Assembly (NCBI RefSeq): GCF_001571385.1
Contig: NZ_BCNW01000001.1
Coordinates: forward strand, 496,001 to 560,000
Length of the DNA: 64,000 bases
Direction of reading: 5' to 3'
Source of the DNA: Methanofollis ethanolicus
GTDB lineage: Archaea; Halobacteriota; Methanomicrobia; Methanomicrobiales; Methanofollaceae
The notes below the pieces were generated by a model. It was not told where the DNA came from and made no database searches. It was given only the letters and a program-made list of their open reading frames with translations. Positions 1-8,711 of this stretch are shown piece after piece. Made by a program: the position numbers and the translations under genes. Numbering within the stretch: the stretch's first letter is position 1; every line of letters starts with the position of its first letter.

Positions 1-928
1 CCAGGAAGAGGGCGAGCACCTGCACGAGGAAGCCGAGGACGGGGATGAAGAGAACGATCTGGAAGAGGACGAATCCGCTCACAAACCGCCAGTAAGGGTT
101 CATTGAGGGAGAGAACCGGTCGGCGATCAGGCCGCCGATCCAGGCGGAGACGAAGAGCCCTGAGATCAGGAAGGAGAGTATCAGGAGCATGCCGATGATA
201 GCGGCGAAGGGGATGCCGATGATGGTGATCGCGAGGACAAGGCAGGCGAGCGCACCGCCGAGGGTCAGGCCGATGCCGACCAGCGTGTTGATGATCGGCC
301 GTTCTCTGAGGGTGCCGACGACCGCGCCGAACTGGAGCGGCATGAACCTGATGAGCGCCAGGCCGAGGAGCAGAAAACCGATGGCCGTGATGATCGAGAC
401 CGGTCCAGGGATCAGGGAGTCGTCAGGCTCTTGCCGCTGGAACTCGACCGAACCTGCGGTGCCGCTGTTTTCAAGACTTTCCGCACTGACGCTCAACACG
501 CCGGCGACCGCTCCGGCGTTCGAGACGGTTCGCCCCGATATATGGGCGTCCCTGCCGACCGAGGCGTTCTTCCCGATCGTTACCGTGTCGCCGGTGCAGA
601 CGACGTTCCTCCCGACCGGGGAGTTGATGTCGATCATGCCGCCTGCGGCGACCACCTTTCCGCCCACGTCGGCGTCGATGGTGACCGTGCCCCCTGCGAG
701 GATCACGTCTCCCCTGACCGGGGCGCGGACGACGACCTCTCCGCCGGCGGCGACCAGGCTTTCGACAGGCGCCTCCACGGTGACGCGGCCCCCAGAGGCG
801 ACGACGTCGTCATCGGAGGGTTCGGTGATCACGACGTCTGAGCCTGAGAAAAAGAGAACGGCCGACGAAGGAGGGATCAATACGAGAAGGAAGAGGATGA
901 GGACTGCATACCTGGAGCATCCGGTCAT
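1..928 (-). CDS. Bactofilin-like beta-helix protein with C-terminal membrane domain (3' end outside window)
   Basis: Reading from the ATG at 928 there is a signal peptide of about 23 residues, then roughly 110 residues of short repeats alternating Gly/Ala with Val/Ile/Asp (for example RVTVEAPV, GDVILAGGTV, GKVVAAGG), the pattern of a right-handed beta-helix as in bactofilin/DUF583 polymers. After a spacer come at least three hydrophobic helices (about residues 160-185, 205-250, 275-305). The frame is open to base 1, so the C-terminus is missing. The combination of an external beta-helix with a membrane domain suggests a cell-envelope scaffold or sensor; the function is inferred. A TATA-like stretch lies at about 947-955. 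It is the first of a run of minus-strand envelope genes. Confidence 0.75.
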   Translation of the reverse strand, partial: MTGCSRYAVLILFLLVLIPPSSAVLFFSGSDVVITEPSDDDVVASGGRVTVEAPVESLVAAGGEVVVRAPVRGDVILAGGTVTIDADVGGKVVAAGGMIDINSPVGRNVVCTGDTVTIGKNASVGRDAHISGRTVSNAGAVAGVLSVSAESLENSGTAGSVEFQRQEPDDSLIPGPVSIITAIGFLLLGLALIRFMPLQFGAVVGTLRERPIINTLVGIGLTLGGALACLVLAITIIGIPFAAIIGMLLILSFLISGLFVSAWIGGLIADRFSPSMNPYWRFVSGFVLFQIVLFIPVLGFLVQVLALFL

Positions 929-1033
929 AGTTCCCGTGTGCCCGGAACATATATAGGGTTGTCCGGGTTTGTTATGGCGAGTCCTGTCGTCGTCTCTTCG
1001 GGGCTCGACGATCTCCTGATGTGCCCCTGCGTT

Positions 1034-2499
1034 CTACCGGTGCGTCCCGGCGGGGGTGGGGAGAGGCACCGTGGGTGGTACCGTGGGTGTTTCGCCTCCC
1101 GGCGGCGTCGATGTCGGCTGCGTTGCCGAAGGCATGATGACCGGCGTCCGCAGGTAATTCTTTGCGATTGCGCTCACCGTCTCCGTCTCCAGGTCCACGT
1201 ACACCCGGAGTTGTGCGTCTTTTGTTTCTATTGCGACGGTCAGCACGGTGTCCGACGTTTCCACGCCTCTGGAGGCGCGTGTTATGGTGGTATAGTCCAC
1301 GCCGTGATCTCGTCGTTTTCAGGGAGATAGTCCTGCACGGTGGCGTTCGCAAGGGCGATCCGGATCACCTCAGTCTTTGTCGTGGTATTGAGATCGGTCG
1401 TCTCATTAGTCGGGTGCATGCTCTCTTCAGGCACCGTGCGGACGAGGAGGGCGTGGCCCCAGCGTTCGGGCGACGCCGGCGTCGTCTCGTACACCAGCCA
1501 CCCGATCCTTGCCCAACCGCCGTCCATGTCTATCCTGGTTCTTGTAAGCAGATGCCACTGGGTCTCATTCTCCAGCGGCTGGATGCCTATGATCTCAAGG
1601 GTCGTGAAAAAGTGCAACGGATCTGTGGCCAGGTCGTCGAAGTACCCCACCTTCACGTTCCAGAATATCTCGTCTTCTGGGACGTGTCTGACGTGGGCGA
1701 TGACCGATCGACCGAAGAGGACGCCGGAGATATCCAGGGCACTCGGGTAGTTCCTGGAGGTCTGCGGGTTAAAATGGGTCCCCAGGATCGGAAATTTCCG
1801 GATATCACCATAGGTGGTGTTGAAAAGATAATGCGCGTTCACTCCCCTGTTCCTCCATCCCTCCCCTCCCGAAGATGCGTCCTCCGGAGTCTCGACGATG
1901 CATGAGCAGGTGCAGAAATATTCGTTGTCAGGGTCGCCGTCGTTCGGGTACTGGTACAGAACCGTCGTGGCGGCTACCTCCCCGATCCCCGGGTAGTCCC
2001 TGACGGTGGTGTGCCGCGCCAGTTCCGTGTAGCCGTCGAAGAAGGTGATCATGGGCCTGAAGCACTCCTCTATCTCCTCGCTGCCGCTGTACGGGCATGC
2101 CCCGGCCCGTGCACGGAAGGCGATCGGATCGGCTGGAGACGCGTTGGCATCTCTCACCTCGGCATAGGAGATCGTCCTCCCGTCCGGGAGGATGCGGGCG
2201 TAATAGCCGTCGACGCTCGTGTTCTCCGACTCTTCAGGTAGGAAGACGCCGACATATCTGAAGCATCTGGCATTGTCCGGGATAGCGTACGACGGTGCGG
2301 GCATCTGGTCGCGCCACTCCGTCACCCGGGCGGGAGAATAGTTCCCGGCAGAGAGGAGGAGCGTGTCGGCCTCGGTGTCCGGGGTCGCCGCGTCCGCCGG
2401 CGCCGCGGCAAGAAGGAAGAAGAGAATGAGAAGTCCGGGCACAAGGCCTCTTCCGACTGCACGCGATCGCTCTGTTGCGTCCTGCCTGTCTGCTTCCAC
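1034..2499 (-). pseudogene. Secreted protein with C-terminal PepSY-like domain, broken by one frameshift
   Basis: The first frame runs from GTG at 2499 (preceded by GGGGAGGAAC) to a stop at 1282: a signal peptide, then a domain of about 330 residues that I do not recognise, rich in Asn and acidic residues as in exported proteins. The end reads ENDEITAWTIPP. The neighbouring frame 1300-1034 continues with a segment nearly identical to the C-terminus of the lipoprotein at 3916-4374. Aligning the two places a one-base deletion between 1301 and 1302; restoring it reads ...EITDVDYTTIT. The intact product would be about 488 residues. A start further upstream (2622) would lie before the promoter and is unlikely. 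The lesion could be a real mutation or a sequencing error. Confidence 0.75.
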
Positions 2500-2550
2500 G
2501 GTTTCGTTCCTCCCCGGCGATCCTTTTGATCCCCGCAGTGCGATATCTCT

Positions 2551-2600
2551 GTAACAATATATGTCATTTCTGTGCGAATCGTTTACGCGTCGCGGGACTT
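2551..2600 (-). promoter_or_regulatory. Promoter with shared upstream motif (copy A)
   Basis: On the minus strand this reads ACGATTCGCACAGAAATGAC followed by an ATATATTG TATA box at about 2557-2563. The AGAAA preceding the TATA box is a BRE match. The same block recurs at 3611, 4409, 5181, 6143, 52343 and, more weakly, 53015. The predicted transcription start near 2533 gives a leader of about 34 nt containing the ribosome binding site of the GTG start at 2499. Confidence 0.6.
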
Positions 2601-2735
2601 TCATCCCCCCGAAAGGACGCATCGATTAGAAAAAAGCAGATATCTCGTTTCAAATATTTTCTGCCATTTTTCCTGGGAAAACGCCCGATTCCGCACCTCG
2701 CACCTGCTCGATCGCGTTCGATTCAGGTATTATCA

Positions 2736-3305
2736 TCATGACTCATTCTTCCCCTCTGCAAGAACAGGGGCGACGAGGTCTCTGAGCGTCCCGCGATCGC
2801 GTGATGTCGTCCAGACACCGATGGCGCCTGATGAACCCGGCGTGAAGATCGTGTTCTGGTGGTATTCATCCAGATCTAAGAAGAAGAGTGCTTCGATGAT
2901 GGTGATGTTCCGCGGAGAACCATCGACGATATACCTCGTCTCGAATGTCGTGGGCTGAGAGAAGCGGAGGGCGACATAGGTGCTGTTTCGTTTCATCGCT
3001 GCCAGTTCTTCCTGAGAGAACCCAGTCTTGAGCTGCGCATTGATGCACCTGATCAACTCCTGGCATTCCGCATCGATGGCAGGATAGCGTTCGTCCTCGG
3101 GGTAGAGCAGGACGCTCCGACCCCCCGCTGGGTGGATGTCGAGATAGGCCGTGTCATTCAGCGGGGTCGGTTGCGCCGTCGGGAAGACGGTCGTGTTCTC
3201 CTGACCTTCCAGCGTTGCGGCGGGGAGAAAAACGGCGAGCAGGAGCACGACGACAAGCACGGCCGCAATACCGGCGGCAATGACATAGAGATAGGTTTTT
3301 TTCAT
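2736..3305 (-). CDS. Membrane-anchored extracytoplasmic protein of unknown function
   Basis: 189 residues. There is one N-terminal membrane helix (about residues 5-28), then a Thr/Pro-rich linker and a soluble domain of about 140 residues facing outward. I do not recognise the domain. The ATG at 3305 is preceded by GAGGTGA at good spacing. It follows the small membrane protein ending at 3315 by 9 nt, so the two are probably one transcript from the promoter at 3611-3652. Confidence 0.7.
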   Translation of the reverse strand: MKKTYLYVIAAGIAAVLVVVLLLAVFLPAATLEGQENTTVFPTAQPTPLNDTAYLDIHPAGGRSVLLYPEDERYPAIDAECQELIRCINAQLKTGFSQEELAAMKRNSTYVALRFSQPTTFETRYIVDGSPRNITIIEALFFLDLDEYHQNTIFTPGSSGAIGVWTTSRDRGTLRDLVAPVLAEGKNES

Positions 3306-3314
3306 CAGGTCACC

Positions 3315-3443
3315 TCAAAAAAGGAGAAAGGTTGGCTGATTACTTGACCTCCGGGATCTCTCCTTCGAACTCAGGATTACCACGCTCAGCAGCAATAGTG
3401 CCGCAGGTATGGAAATAGCCAACATTTTCCTTTGTTCATTCAT
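3315..3443 (-). CDS. Small single-pass membrane protein, 42 residues
   Basis: An ATG at 3443 preceded by GGAGGT with seven bases of spacing opens a 42-codon frame ending TGA at 3315-3317. The product has a short polar start (MNEQRK), one hydrophobic helix (about residues 8-25) and a basic tail containing KERSRRSS. It ends 9 nt before the start of the membrane-anchored protein at 3305, so translation is probably coupled. The strong ribosome binding site, the clear helix and the tight spacing support a real gene; no homology is claimed. Confidence 0.55.
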   Translation of the reverse strand: MNEQRKMLAISIPAALLLLSVVILSSKERSRRSSNQPTFLLF

Positions 3444-3610
3444 TCCATTTACCTCCGCTTTATCCCGGAGGCGAGATCCACATCTTCAAGTATCAGAAGG
3501 GAGTATAGTGTCATACCTCCGGGCAGTGCGGGGCCCCGTCAGCGTCTCGACAACATGGCGGGGCACCGTCGGGAGACCTTTTCGATCTTCACGGCGATAA
3601 ATATCTCTGG

Positions 3611-3652
3611 TGTATTATACATCGTTTCTGAGCGGATCGTTTAACTGTCACG
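3611..3652 (-). promoter_or_regulatory. Promoter with shared upstream motif (copy B)
   Basis: Minus-strand reading gives AACGATCCGCTCAGAAACGA then a GTATAATAC TATA box (about 3613-3619). The predicted start is near 3589, about 145 nt upstream of the small membrane gene at 3443. The bases just downstream (GAGATATTTATCGCCGTG) resemble those after copy E. The long leader could hold a 21-codon peptide (ATG near 3509) whose stop overlaps the next ribosome binding site, but that ATG has poor spacing to its own site. Confidence 0.55.
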
Positions 3653-3915
3653 TGGTTCTTACTTGCCCAAGCAGATCCGCGTGGCGCGAAAAATGTGCCT
3701 ATCTTTTTATGGGGCTCTCCGCCGCCTTTCGACGCGATAGCATTCTTTTTCACGCCCCGCGCCCGGTCGTGTCTCCGGTCGGATCGCCCTGAACTTTCCC
3801 TGTCGCCTGCGCCGACTGAGAGGGTCGTCGATGGCATGAATCTCCTGCTGTTGGATCTTCGGGGCTTGACGATCTCCTCTGAAGAAAAGGATGGGTGCGA
3901 CCGGGTCCCTGCGTT

Positions 3916-4374
3916 CTATCGGTGCGTATCGGTGGGTGTGGGAAGGGGCACCGTGGGTGTTTCGCCTCCCGGCGGCGTCGATGTCGGCTGCGTTACCGAA
4001 GGCATGATGACCGGCGTCCGTTTGTAGTTCTTTGTGATTGCGACCACGGTCTCCGTCTCCAGGTCCACGAATACCCAGAGTTGTGCGTCTTTTGTTTCTA
4101 TTGCGACGGTCGGCACTGTTTCCGACCGCTCCACGCCCCTGAAGGCGTGTGTTATGGTGGTATAGTCCACGTCCGTGATCTCGTAGTCTCCATGGAGGTA
4201 GTCCTGCACGGTGGCGTTCGCAAGGGCGGTCCTGACGGCCTTTGCCTTCTGGTCTTCCGTGAGGGCGGAGGGGGCCACAGGTCCGTCGCCATTCTCCACG
4301 CACCCGGCTACGAGTACAAAAAAGAGGATGAGTGCTCCTGCGGCGATCAGGCGTCCTGTCACGATGTGATCCAT
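3916..4374 (-). CDS. Lipoprotein with PepSY-like domain
   Basis: 152 residues. The N-terminal helix ends in a lipobox (LVAGC, Cys about residue 25). After it comes a domain of about 90 residues with the pattern TALANATVQDYL ... VAIETKDAQLWVFVDLETETVVAIT, reminiscent of PepSY-type domains that pair a short helix with beta strands. The tail is Thr/Pro rich. This domain is duplicated, with nearly identical DNA, as the C-terminus of the frameshifted gene at 1034-2499. The ATG at 4374 lies about 13 nt from the predicted transcription start of copy C. Function unknown; probably anchored on the outer face of the membrane. Confidence 0.75.
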   Translation of the reverse strand: MDHIVTGRLIAAGALILFFVLVAGCVENGDGPVAPSALTEDQKAKAVRTALANATVQDYLHGDYEITDVDYTTITHAFRGVERSETVPTVAIETKDAQLWVFVDLETETVVAITKNYKRTPVIMPSVTQPTSTPPGGETPTVPLPTPTDTHR

Positions 4375-4408
4375 GTATCCCGCTCCACCGCGCGCACTAT
4401 CTCTATCA

Positions 4409-4447
4409 TGCTATATCTCATTTCTGTGCAGATCGTCTATCTGTCGT
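4409..4447 (-). promoter_or_regulatory. Promoter with shared upstream motif (copy C)
   Basis: The TATA box is at about 4411-4416 with a BRE-like AGAAA upstream of it. Twenty-seven bases here (4419-4445) are identical to 52354-52380, 48 kb away, which is far more than a core promoter alone would conserve. It drives the lipoprotein starting at 4374. Confidence 0.65.
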
Positions 4448-4541
4448 GTGGGTTTCGTTCGCCCTCGACGGGGCGTCCCCGTCGCGAGGGGTGTGCCGAT
4501 TGCACGGATGGATCTCCTGCCGACCCGGACCTTTTCAGACG

Positions 4542-5129
4542 TTACACGTCTCCACCCGACGCTCCTTCCTCCCTGCTATACAGCGCTACGATGACATAGA
4601 GGGTGCCGATGATCGGGAGTCCGATGGTTCCGTACAACCAGAGAAGAGCGAGAAGGTGGAGAACTGATTGCCCGGAAAGCAGGCCCGGCCAGATCAGGAG
4701 AAGAATCAGGAGAGCAAAGAGGCTGACTATTGCTGAGAGAGATGACGCGGTTCCCGGTGCCCCCGTGTTCCCGGGAAGGGACAGGAAAAAGAGGGATGAG
4801 CACGGGGCCAACAAGAGAAATGAAACCGTCCAGACGGCCGGGAGGAGGCCAGAACTGCCGATAAGGGGTCTGATCCCCAGGGGCAGGGAGAGAAAACTTG
4901 TGGCGACGATCGCGCCGATAGCGAGAATGAGAGGTATGCCGAGGAGGTGTCGTTTCCCGGCGGAGTGCGTGAGAGTCAGAGTTGCTCCGGCGAGGGAGAC
5001 GCTTCCCAGAAGAACGGGAAGAACTGCCAGAAGTGCGGAGAGAGTCCGAGGGGCAATGATACCTGCGATATGGAGGATCCATGGGTAGAAAAAAAGGAGA
5101 GACGTGCAGATGAGGGCCTTTTTGATCAC
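4542..5129 (-). CDS. Polytopic membrane protein of unknown function
   Basis: 195 residues from GTG at 5129, which follows AAAGGAGG at six bases. An upstream in-frame ATG at 5183 sits inside the TATA box and is rejected. About six hydrophobic helices fill almost the whole protein; there are no charged catalytic motifs that I can see. Probably an integral membrane protein of the envelope gene group controlled by copy D. Confidence 0.7.
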   Translation of the reverse strand: MIKKALICTSLLFFYPWILHIAGIIAPRTLSALLAVLPVLLGSVSLAGATLTLTHSAGKRHLLGIPLILAIGAIVATSFLSLPLGIRPLIGSSGLLPAVWTVSFLLLAPCSSLFFLSLPGNTGAPGTASSLSAIVSLFALLILLLIWPGLLSGQSVLHLLALLWLYGTIGLPIIGTLYVIVALYSREEGASGGDV

Positions 5130-5180
5130 GGTTTTCCTCCTTTGCGTATAAATCTCAATGATGCGAAATATTTCCGGTTC

Positions 5181-5220
5181 CATATATATCGTTTCTGTGA
5201 CGATCGTCTCTGCGTTGCGT
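5181..5220 (-). promoter_or_regulatory. Promoter with shared upstream motif (copy D)
   Basis: Minus strand: GACGATCGTCACAGAAACGA followed by TATATATGG (TATA at about 5182-5188). The predicted start near 5158 leaves a leader of about 29 nt with a strong ribosome binding site before the GTG at 5129. The GACGATC to TATA spacing matches copies A-C. Confidence 0.65.
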
Positions 5221-5242
5221 CGATTTTACCCGTCTTTTATTG

Positions 5243-5671
5243 TCAGGCGGTGCCGGTGAAAAATACCAGAATCCACAGGGCGGAGAGTATGAGTGCGAAG
5301 GTCCTGATGAGTGTCTGTTTGCTGGACGCGCAATAGCCGGTCAACCCGAGAACGAGCAGGAGGGCCAGGTGATATCCGGCGAATTTCGGGTCTTCGAAGA
5401 TGGTCTGGATGCCGGTGGCGAGCGCGGCCGCCAGGACGAGGGGAACGTACGAGAGTGTGGCGGCGAGGGCCGATCGCGCCCTGTCGCCGGTCAGGTATCC
5501 GTAGGCGAGGGCGCCGAGGGGAAACAGGAGTATCACGAAAATTTCAACCACGCCGTGGGCGGACCCGCCTTCACCCCTGAAAAAATACAGGGCGGCGGCG
5601 AGGAGAGCAAAAGCGGCGACGTAAAATAGGAGAATGAGATTTTTTCTGTCTGGATCATCTCTGCGTGGCAT
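5243..5671 (-). CDS. Small polytopic membrane protein
   Basis: 142 residues with a short basic start (MPRRDDPDRK) and four predicted helices (about residues 11-30, 38-60, 70-90, 103-138). No family recognised. The ATG at 5671 lies 3 nt after the stop of the gene ending at 5675, so the two form an operon reading from promoter copy E. No separate promoter is visible. Confidence 0.7.
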   Translation of the reverse strand: MPRRDDPDRKNLILLFYVAAFALLAAALYFFRGEGGSAHGVVEIFVILLFPLGALAYGYLTGDRARSALAATLSYVPLVLAAALATGIQTIFEDPKFAGYHLALLLVLGLTGYCASSKQTLIRTFALILSALWILVFFTGTA

Positions 5672-5674
5672 GGG

Positions 5675-6106
5675 TCAATCCTGATGGACGGTCCCGACCC
5701 TGTAGTGCCGCCCTGCATACGCGAAATATTTTCTCGTGCCTGTCGTCGGGTCGATGAGATAGAGGTCGATGGTCGCCTGCGTTATCTTTTCGGGATATTC
5801 CACCTCGCCCGCGAGGCGGATGTCTCCTTCGTTATATCCCTGCCCTGTCCGGTTCGCTTCGCCCTCCACAAGCACTTTTTCGAGGGCCGGATAGTCCCTG
5901 ATGGTCTGCTCGTCGAGATGAATGATGATGCCTTCCCCGGCCTTCTGTTCGGTAATCTCGAAGACCTGGAGGCGGTCAGGCGGAACGGTCAGGGACAGGA
6001 GATAGGGAAAGACGGCGATGCAGATCAGGGGGAGGAGTACCAGCACGATAAGGAGAATGATGAGTTTCGTATGCCGGCGCACCGTTTGAGAGAGTGACGC
6101 TGCCAT
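5675..6106 (-). CDS. Membrane-anchored extracytoplasmic protein
   Basis: From ATG 6106 the protein has 143 residues; a GTG at 6121 would add five. The predicted transcription start is about 6120, so the ATG fits better, with a leader of about 14 nt. One N-terminal helix (about residues 15-37) is followed by a soluble domain of about 100 residues with the look of a small beta-sandwich. Unknown function; first gene of a two-gene operon with the membrane protein at 5243-5671. Confidence 0.65.
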   Translation of the reverse strand: MAASLSQTVRRHTKLIILLIVLVLLPLICIAVFPYLLSLTVPPDRLQVFEITEQKAGEGIIIHLDEQTIRDYPALEKVLVEGEANRTGQGYNEGDIRLAGEVEYPEKITQATIDLYLIDPTTGTRKYFAYAGRHYRVGTVHQD

Positions 6107-6142
6107 CCTCGCGGTCTCCACGGCGTGAAATATCTCCGGCGT

Positions 6143-6182
6143 ACTATATCCCGGTTATGGTACGATCATCTTCGTGTCGCGG
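6143..6182 (-). promoter_or_regulatory. Promoter with shared upstream motif (copy E, diverged)
   Basis: Minus strand: GCGACACGAAGATGATCGTA, then a CTATAT-type TATA box at about 6144-6149. It keeps the GCGACAC and GATCGT parts of the motif but has a changed BRE. Downstream bases resemble copy B. Confidence 0.45.
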
Positions 6183-6187
6183 AATTT

Positions 6188-7384
6188 TCATCCTCCCTCT
6201 TCCCCCGCACCGAGCACCCTGTCGAGCCAGTCGAAGATCCGCTGGTTCCGCCGCATCGTCCCACCTGTGCCGCAGTGCTCCTCGATACCCTCCGCGGCCG
6301 GGAAGGGCATCCACTCCTTCTCGCAGGCGAGGGCGTTGTACAGGAGGCGTGCCCTGCCCGGGAAAGACCGCTCGTTCCCGGCCTCGATGACGAGTGTGGG
6401 GCAGGCGATCTCGCCGGCCATGCCCTCCAGGGTGTAGGCCTGCGACATGAGGAGCCACTCGTGCGGCGAGGCTGCGCCGTAGACGTACATGCCGTGCTGG
6501 AAGGCCCAGCGGATCGCGGGGTCGGTCTTCATCACCTCCCGCACGGCGGCGTCGAAGGCGCCGGGGTCGGTGTGGAGGGTCTCGATCACATCGCCGGCCA
6601 TCACGGTCAATTTCGTGTAGTCGGCGTCGAAGACCCCGCCGTTGGCGACGAGCGCGGCGATCCGGTGATCGCAGGCTGCCGCCCGCGGCGCGAGGTACCC
6701 TCCCATCGAGGCGCCGATCAGGGCGACACGCCCCTGGTCGACCTCCGGCCGTGCGAGGAGCCAGTCGACGGCCGGGGTCATCACCGTCTCCCAGTCGGGC
6801 CTGAAGGCAAGGCCCTGCTCGCGTATCACCGCGCCCTGTCCCGGCCCCTCGAAGGCGAGGACATTGTATCCTCTTTTCAGGGCCGAGATCCCGTAGTCCA
6901 GGTAGAGTTCCTCCGCGGTGCCGTCGAAGCCGGTGGTGAGGACCGCGGTCGGTCGCCCCTCCCCGCCTGCCGGGAAGAAGTAGCCGGGCATGGCTGTCCC
7001 ATCGTACGGGATGGCGACGACCTCGTGCTCGATGTCGAGGAGGGCGAGGGCCTCTCTGAAGCAGGTGCGCGATTTCCCCCAGGTCTCGACGATCCGCGGG
7101 TCGGCCGGGTCGCCGTGGAGGAAGAACTCCGACGCCCGGTAATAGGAGAATGCCCGCATATATGCCTCTCCGGCACTGACGCGGCTGGCCCCGGCCTCGC
7201 GGGCATAGCCCTCCACCTGTTCGGCCGTCCGCCGCCATTCTGCATGCCAGCTCTCGAAGTCGGCTTCCCGGATCCGTGCCGCGGTCATCAGGCATTCCCC
7301 GATGTCCGCGCCTCCGACGGCGCACGTCCCGAGGATACGGAGGTACTGGAAGGAGAACTGCTCGTCGCTGAAGTGGACTTTCAT
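6188..7384 (-). CDS. Alpha/beta hydrolase, FrsA/pseudooxynicotine-hydrolase type
   Basis: 398 residues. An N-terminal helical region of about 120 residues precedes the alpha/beta hydrolase core, the layout of the FrsA/DUF1100 and 2,6-dihydroxypseudooxynicotine hydrolase families. The nucleophile elbow is GASMGGY with Ser about residue 226. The strand YNVLAFEGPGQG and the late His in EEHCGT complete the usual triad, with an acid probably in VIEAGNE. It should cleave an ester or C-C bond of a soluble cytoplasmic substrate that the sequence does not reveal. The ATG at 7384 is close to the predicted transcription start, so the mRNA may be nearly leaderless. Upstream are paired direct repeats (7451-7490). 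Confidence 0.8.
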   Translation of the reverse strand: MKVHFSDEQFSFQYLRILGTCAVGGADIGECLMTAARIREADFESWHAEWRRTAEQVEGYAREAGASRVSAGEAYMRAFSYYRASEFFLHGDPADPRIVETWGKSRTCFREALALLDIEHEVVAIPYDGTAMPGYFFPAGGEGRPTAVLTTGFDGTAEELYLDYGISALKRGYNVLAFEGPGQGAVIREQGLAFRPDWETVMTPAVDWLLARPEVDQGRVALIGASMGGYLAPRAAACDHRIAALVANGGVFDADYTKLTVMAGDVIETLHTDPGAFDAAVREVMKTDPAIRWAFQHGMYVYGAASPHEWLLMSQAYTLEGMAGEIACPTLVIEAGNERSFPGRARLLYNALACEKEWMPFPAAEGIEEHCGTGGTMRRNQRIFDWLDRVLGAGEEGG

Positions 7385-7409
7385 CGTGACCGCTGAACAG
7401 TCGGCGCCA

Positions 7410-7490
7410 TTTCATTTAAGGTTTCGGAGAAAATGGTGGGGTCGAGAGTCCTCATCCCGTGATGATCTGCCTCTCACCCCGTGATGATCT
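7410..7490 (-). promoter_or_regulatory. Hydrolase promoter with two operator-like direct repeats
   Basis: On the minus strand, CCGAAACC (BRE) and TTAAATG (TATA) lie at about 7412-7427. Upstream are two 18-base repeats differing at one position (AGATCATCACGGGGTGAG and its twin) at 7473-7490 and 7451-7468. They start exactly 22 bp apart, two helical turns, which suggests paired binding of one regulator on one face of the DNA. Confidence 0.5.
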
Positions 7491-7612
7491 TTTCACAGTC
7501 CTCTTCAGAGAGCGCGACGGGCCGATGTGATGAGGACGGTTTTGATGGTATCTTCTGCCGAGGAGTTTGTCGGAGGGGATATTCCTGTGCGTCCCTGTTG
7601 AATTCAGGCAGA

Positions 7613-8698
7613 TTATGTTGTCTTCTCCCGTTCCCGGAAAAAATCCTCTATCGGCACTGCGTGGTCTTTATAATACTCGAAGAGCCGCTCGCCCCATGCC
7701 AGCGCTTCGGGCGCCCTGCTGACCAGGTCGTGCACGGTATCGTAGGTGCCGTCCTCACGGCACAGGCCGAGGGAGAGCGCCCTGTCGGTGACCGTGAGCC
7801 CGACCGTGATGGGGACCGTCGAGACGAAGAGCCTGAAATTGGGGACGTCGGCGACGTCTCTTTCCCTGCCGACGAACTCCTCCTGCCAGAGCGGTCCGGC
7901 AAGGTCGGGCGTGATGACGAGTTCCACCTCCGCCCCCGCGGTCACCCTTTTCCAGATGGCCTCGGCGACGAAGGGCAGGGACCATGTCGAGACGCCGTGG
8001 ATGGATCCGGCCTCCTTGAGGATCTCCAGGAAATTCTCTAACCCCTCCTCCAAGTTTGCCGGGAGGTACATGAAATGTACGCCGCCCATCAGATCCCCGA
8101 TACGCTGTACGGCGAACTCCGGGATGTCGTCGAGGGAGTGGCTCTCGAAAAAACTGTTGAACTGTTCGATGGTCGCGATCGTCCTGCTGCAGCGGTCGAG
8201 GAAGGTGAGATATGCCTCGCCTCTCGGCGTCAGGCGGAGGGCGCCGTCTGCATCGGAGAGATATCCGCGGGAGAGCATCCACTCTCTCATCTCGCCCTCC
8301 GCACATTCCGGGTGCCGGAAAGCGTCCTGATAGGAGGGCACAGACAGATGGCCGATATCGTCGAGCACGCCCTCGACCACGAGGGGCAACGGCGGGAGAG
8401 AAAATCCCGGTCTGCTGTAGAGGGCCCTGTACAGCCCGGACGCGCAGGAAAGGAGCCTGCCTGCAAGGACGTGCCCGCTCTGTGTGAGCCGATACCCCCC
8501 TGCTTCGCGGCTGATCATCCCGCGGTGCTGGAGGCCGCGGAGGGCCTCCTCGGTCTCGTCCCACCGGCACCCCGTGACGGCGGCAAGGTGGTGGGCGCGT
8601 TGTCCGCCGCCCGAGAGTGCCACCAGGAGGCGGACCACCGCCGGTGCGGTGTAAAAACGGATCCGGTCAGGACCGATGCTACTATCGTGTGCGTCCAT
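7613..8698 (-). CDS. HTH transcriptional regulator with FilR1-type C-terminal domain
   Basis: 361 residues from ATG 8698, preceded by GAGAGGAC; the longer frame to 8773 is not supported by a binding site. A winged helix lies at about residues 10-75. The rest matches the architecture of archaeal FilR1/DUF1724 regulators: a second wHTH-like segment followed by a ligand-sensing domain around EVELVITPDL and LGLCREDGTYD. The ATG is 14 nt inside the stop side of the iminopeptidase ending at 8712, so the two genes are one operon and the regulator may control the neighbouring hydrolases. The paired repeats at 7451-7490 lie immediately downstream and are a possible target. Confidence 0.75.
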   Translation of the reverse strand: MDAHDSSIGPDRIRFYTAPAVVRLLVALSGGGQRAHHLAAVTGCRWDETEEALRGLQHRGMISREAGGYRLTQSGHVLAGRLLSCASGLYRALYSRPGFSLPPLPLVVEGVLDDIGHLSVPSYQDAFRHPECAEGEMREWMLSRGYLSDADGALRLTPRGEAYLTFLDRCSRTIATIEQFNSFFESHSLDDIPEFAVQRIGDLMGGVHFMYLPANLEEGLENFLEILKEAGSIHGVSTWSLPFVAEAIWKRVTAGAEVELVITPDLAGPLWQEEFVGRERDVADVPNFRLFVSTVPITVGLTVTDRALSLGLCREDGTYDTVHDLVSRAPEALAWGERLFEYYKDHAVPIEDFFREREKTT

Positions 8699-8711
8699 TC
8701 TGTCCTCTCGT

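Noticed and set aside
6125-7396. Long plus-strand open frame (423 codons) opposite the hydrolase
   Set aside because: It lies wholly antisense to a gene with clear catalytic motifs; the His/Arg/Gly/Val-rich product is the usual mirror of GC-rich coding DNA.
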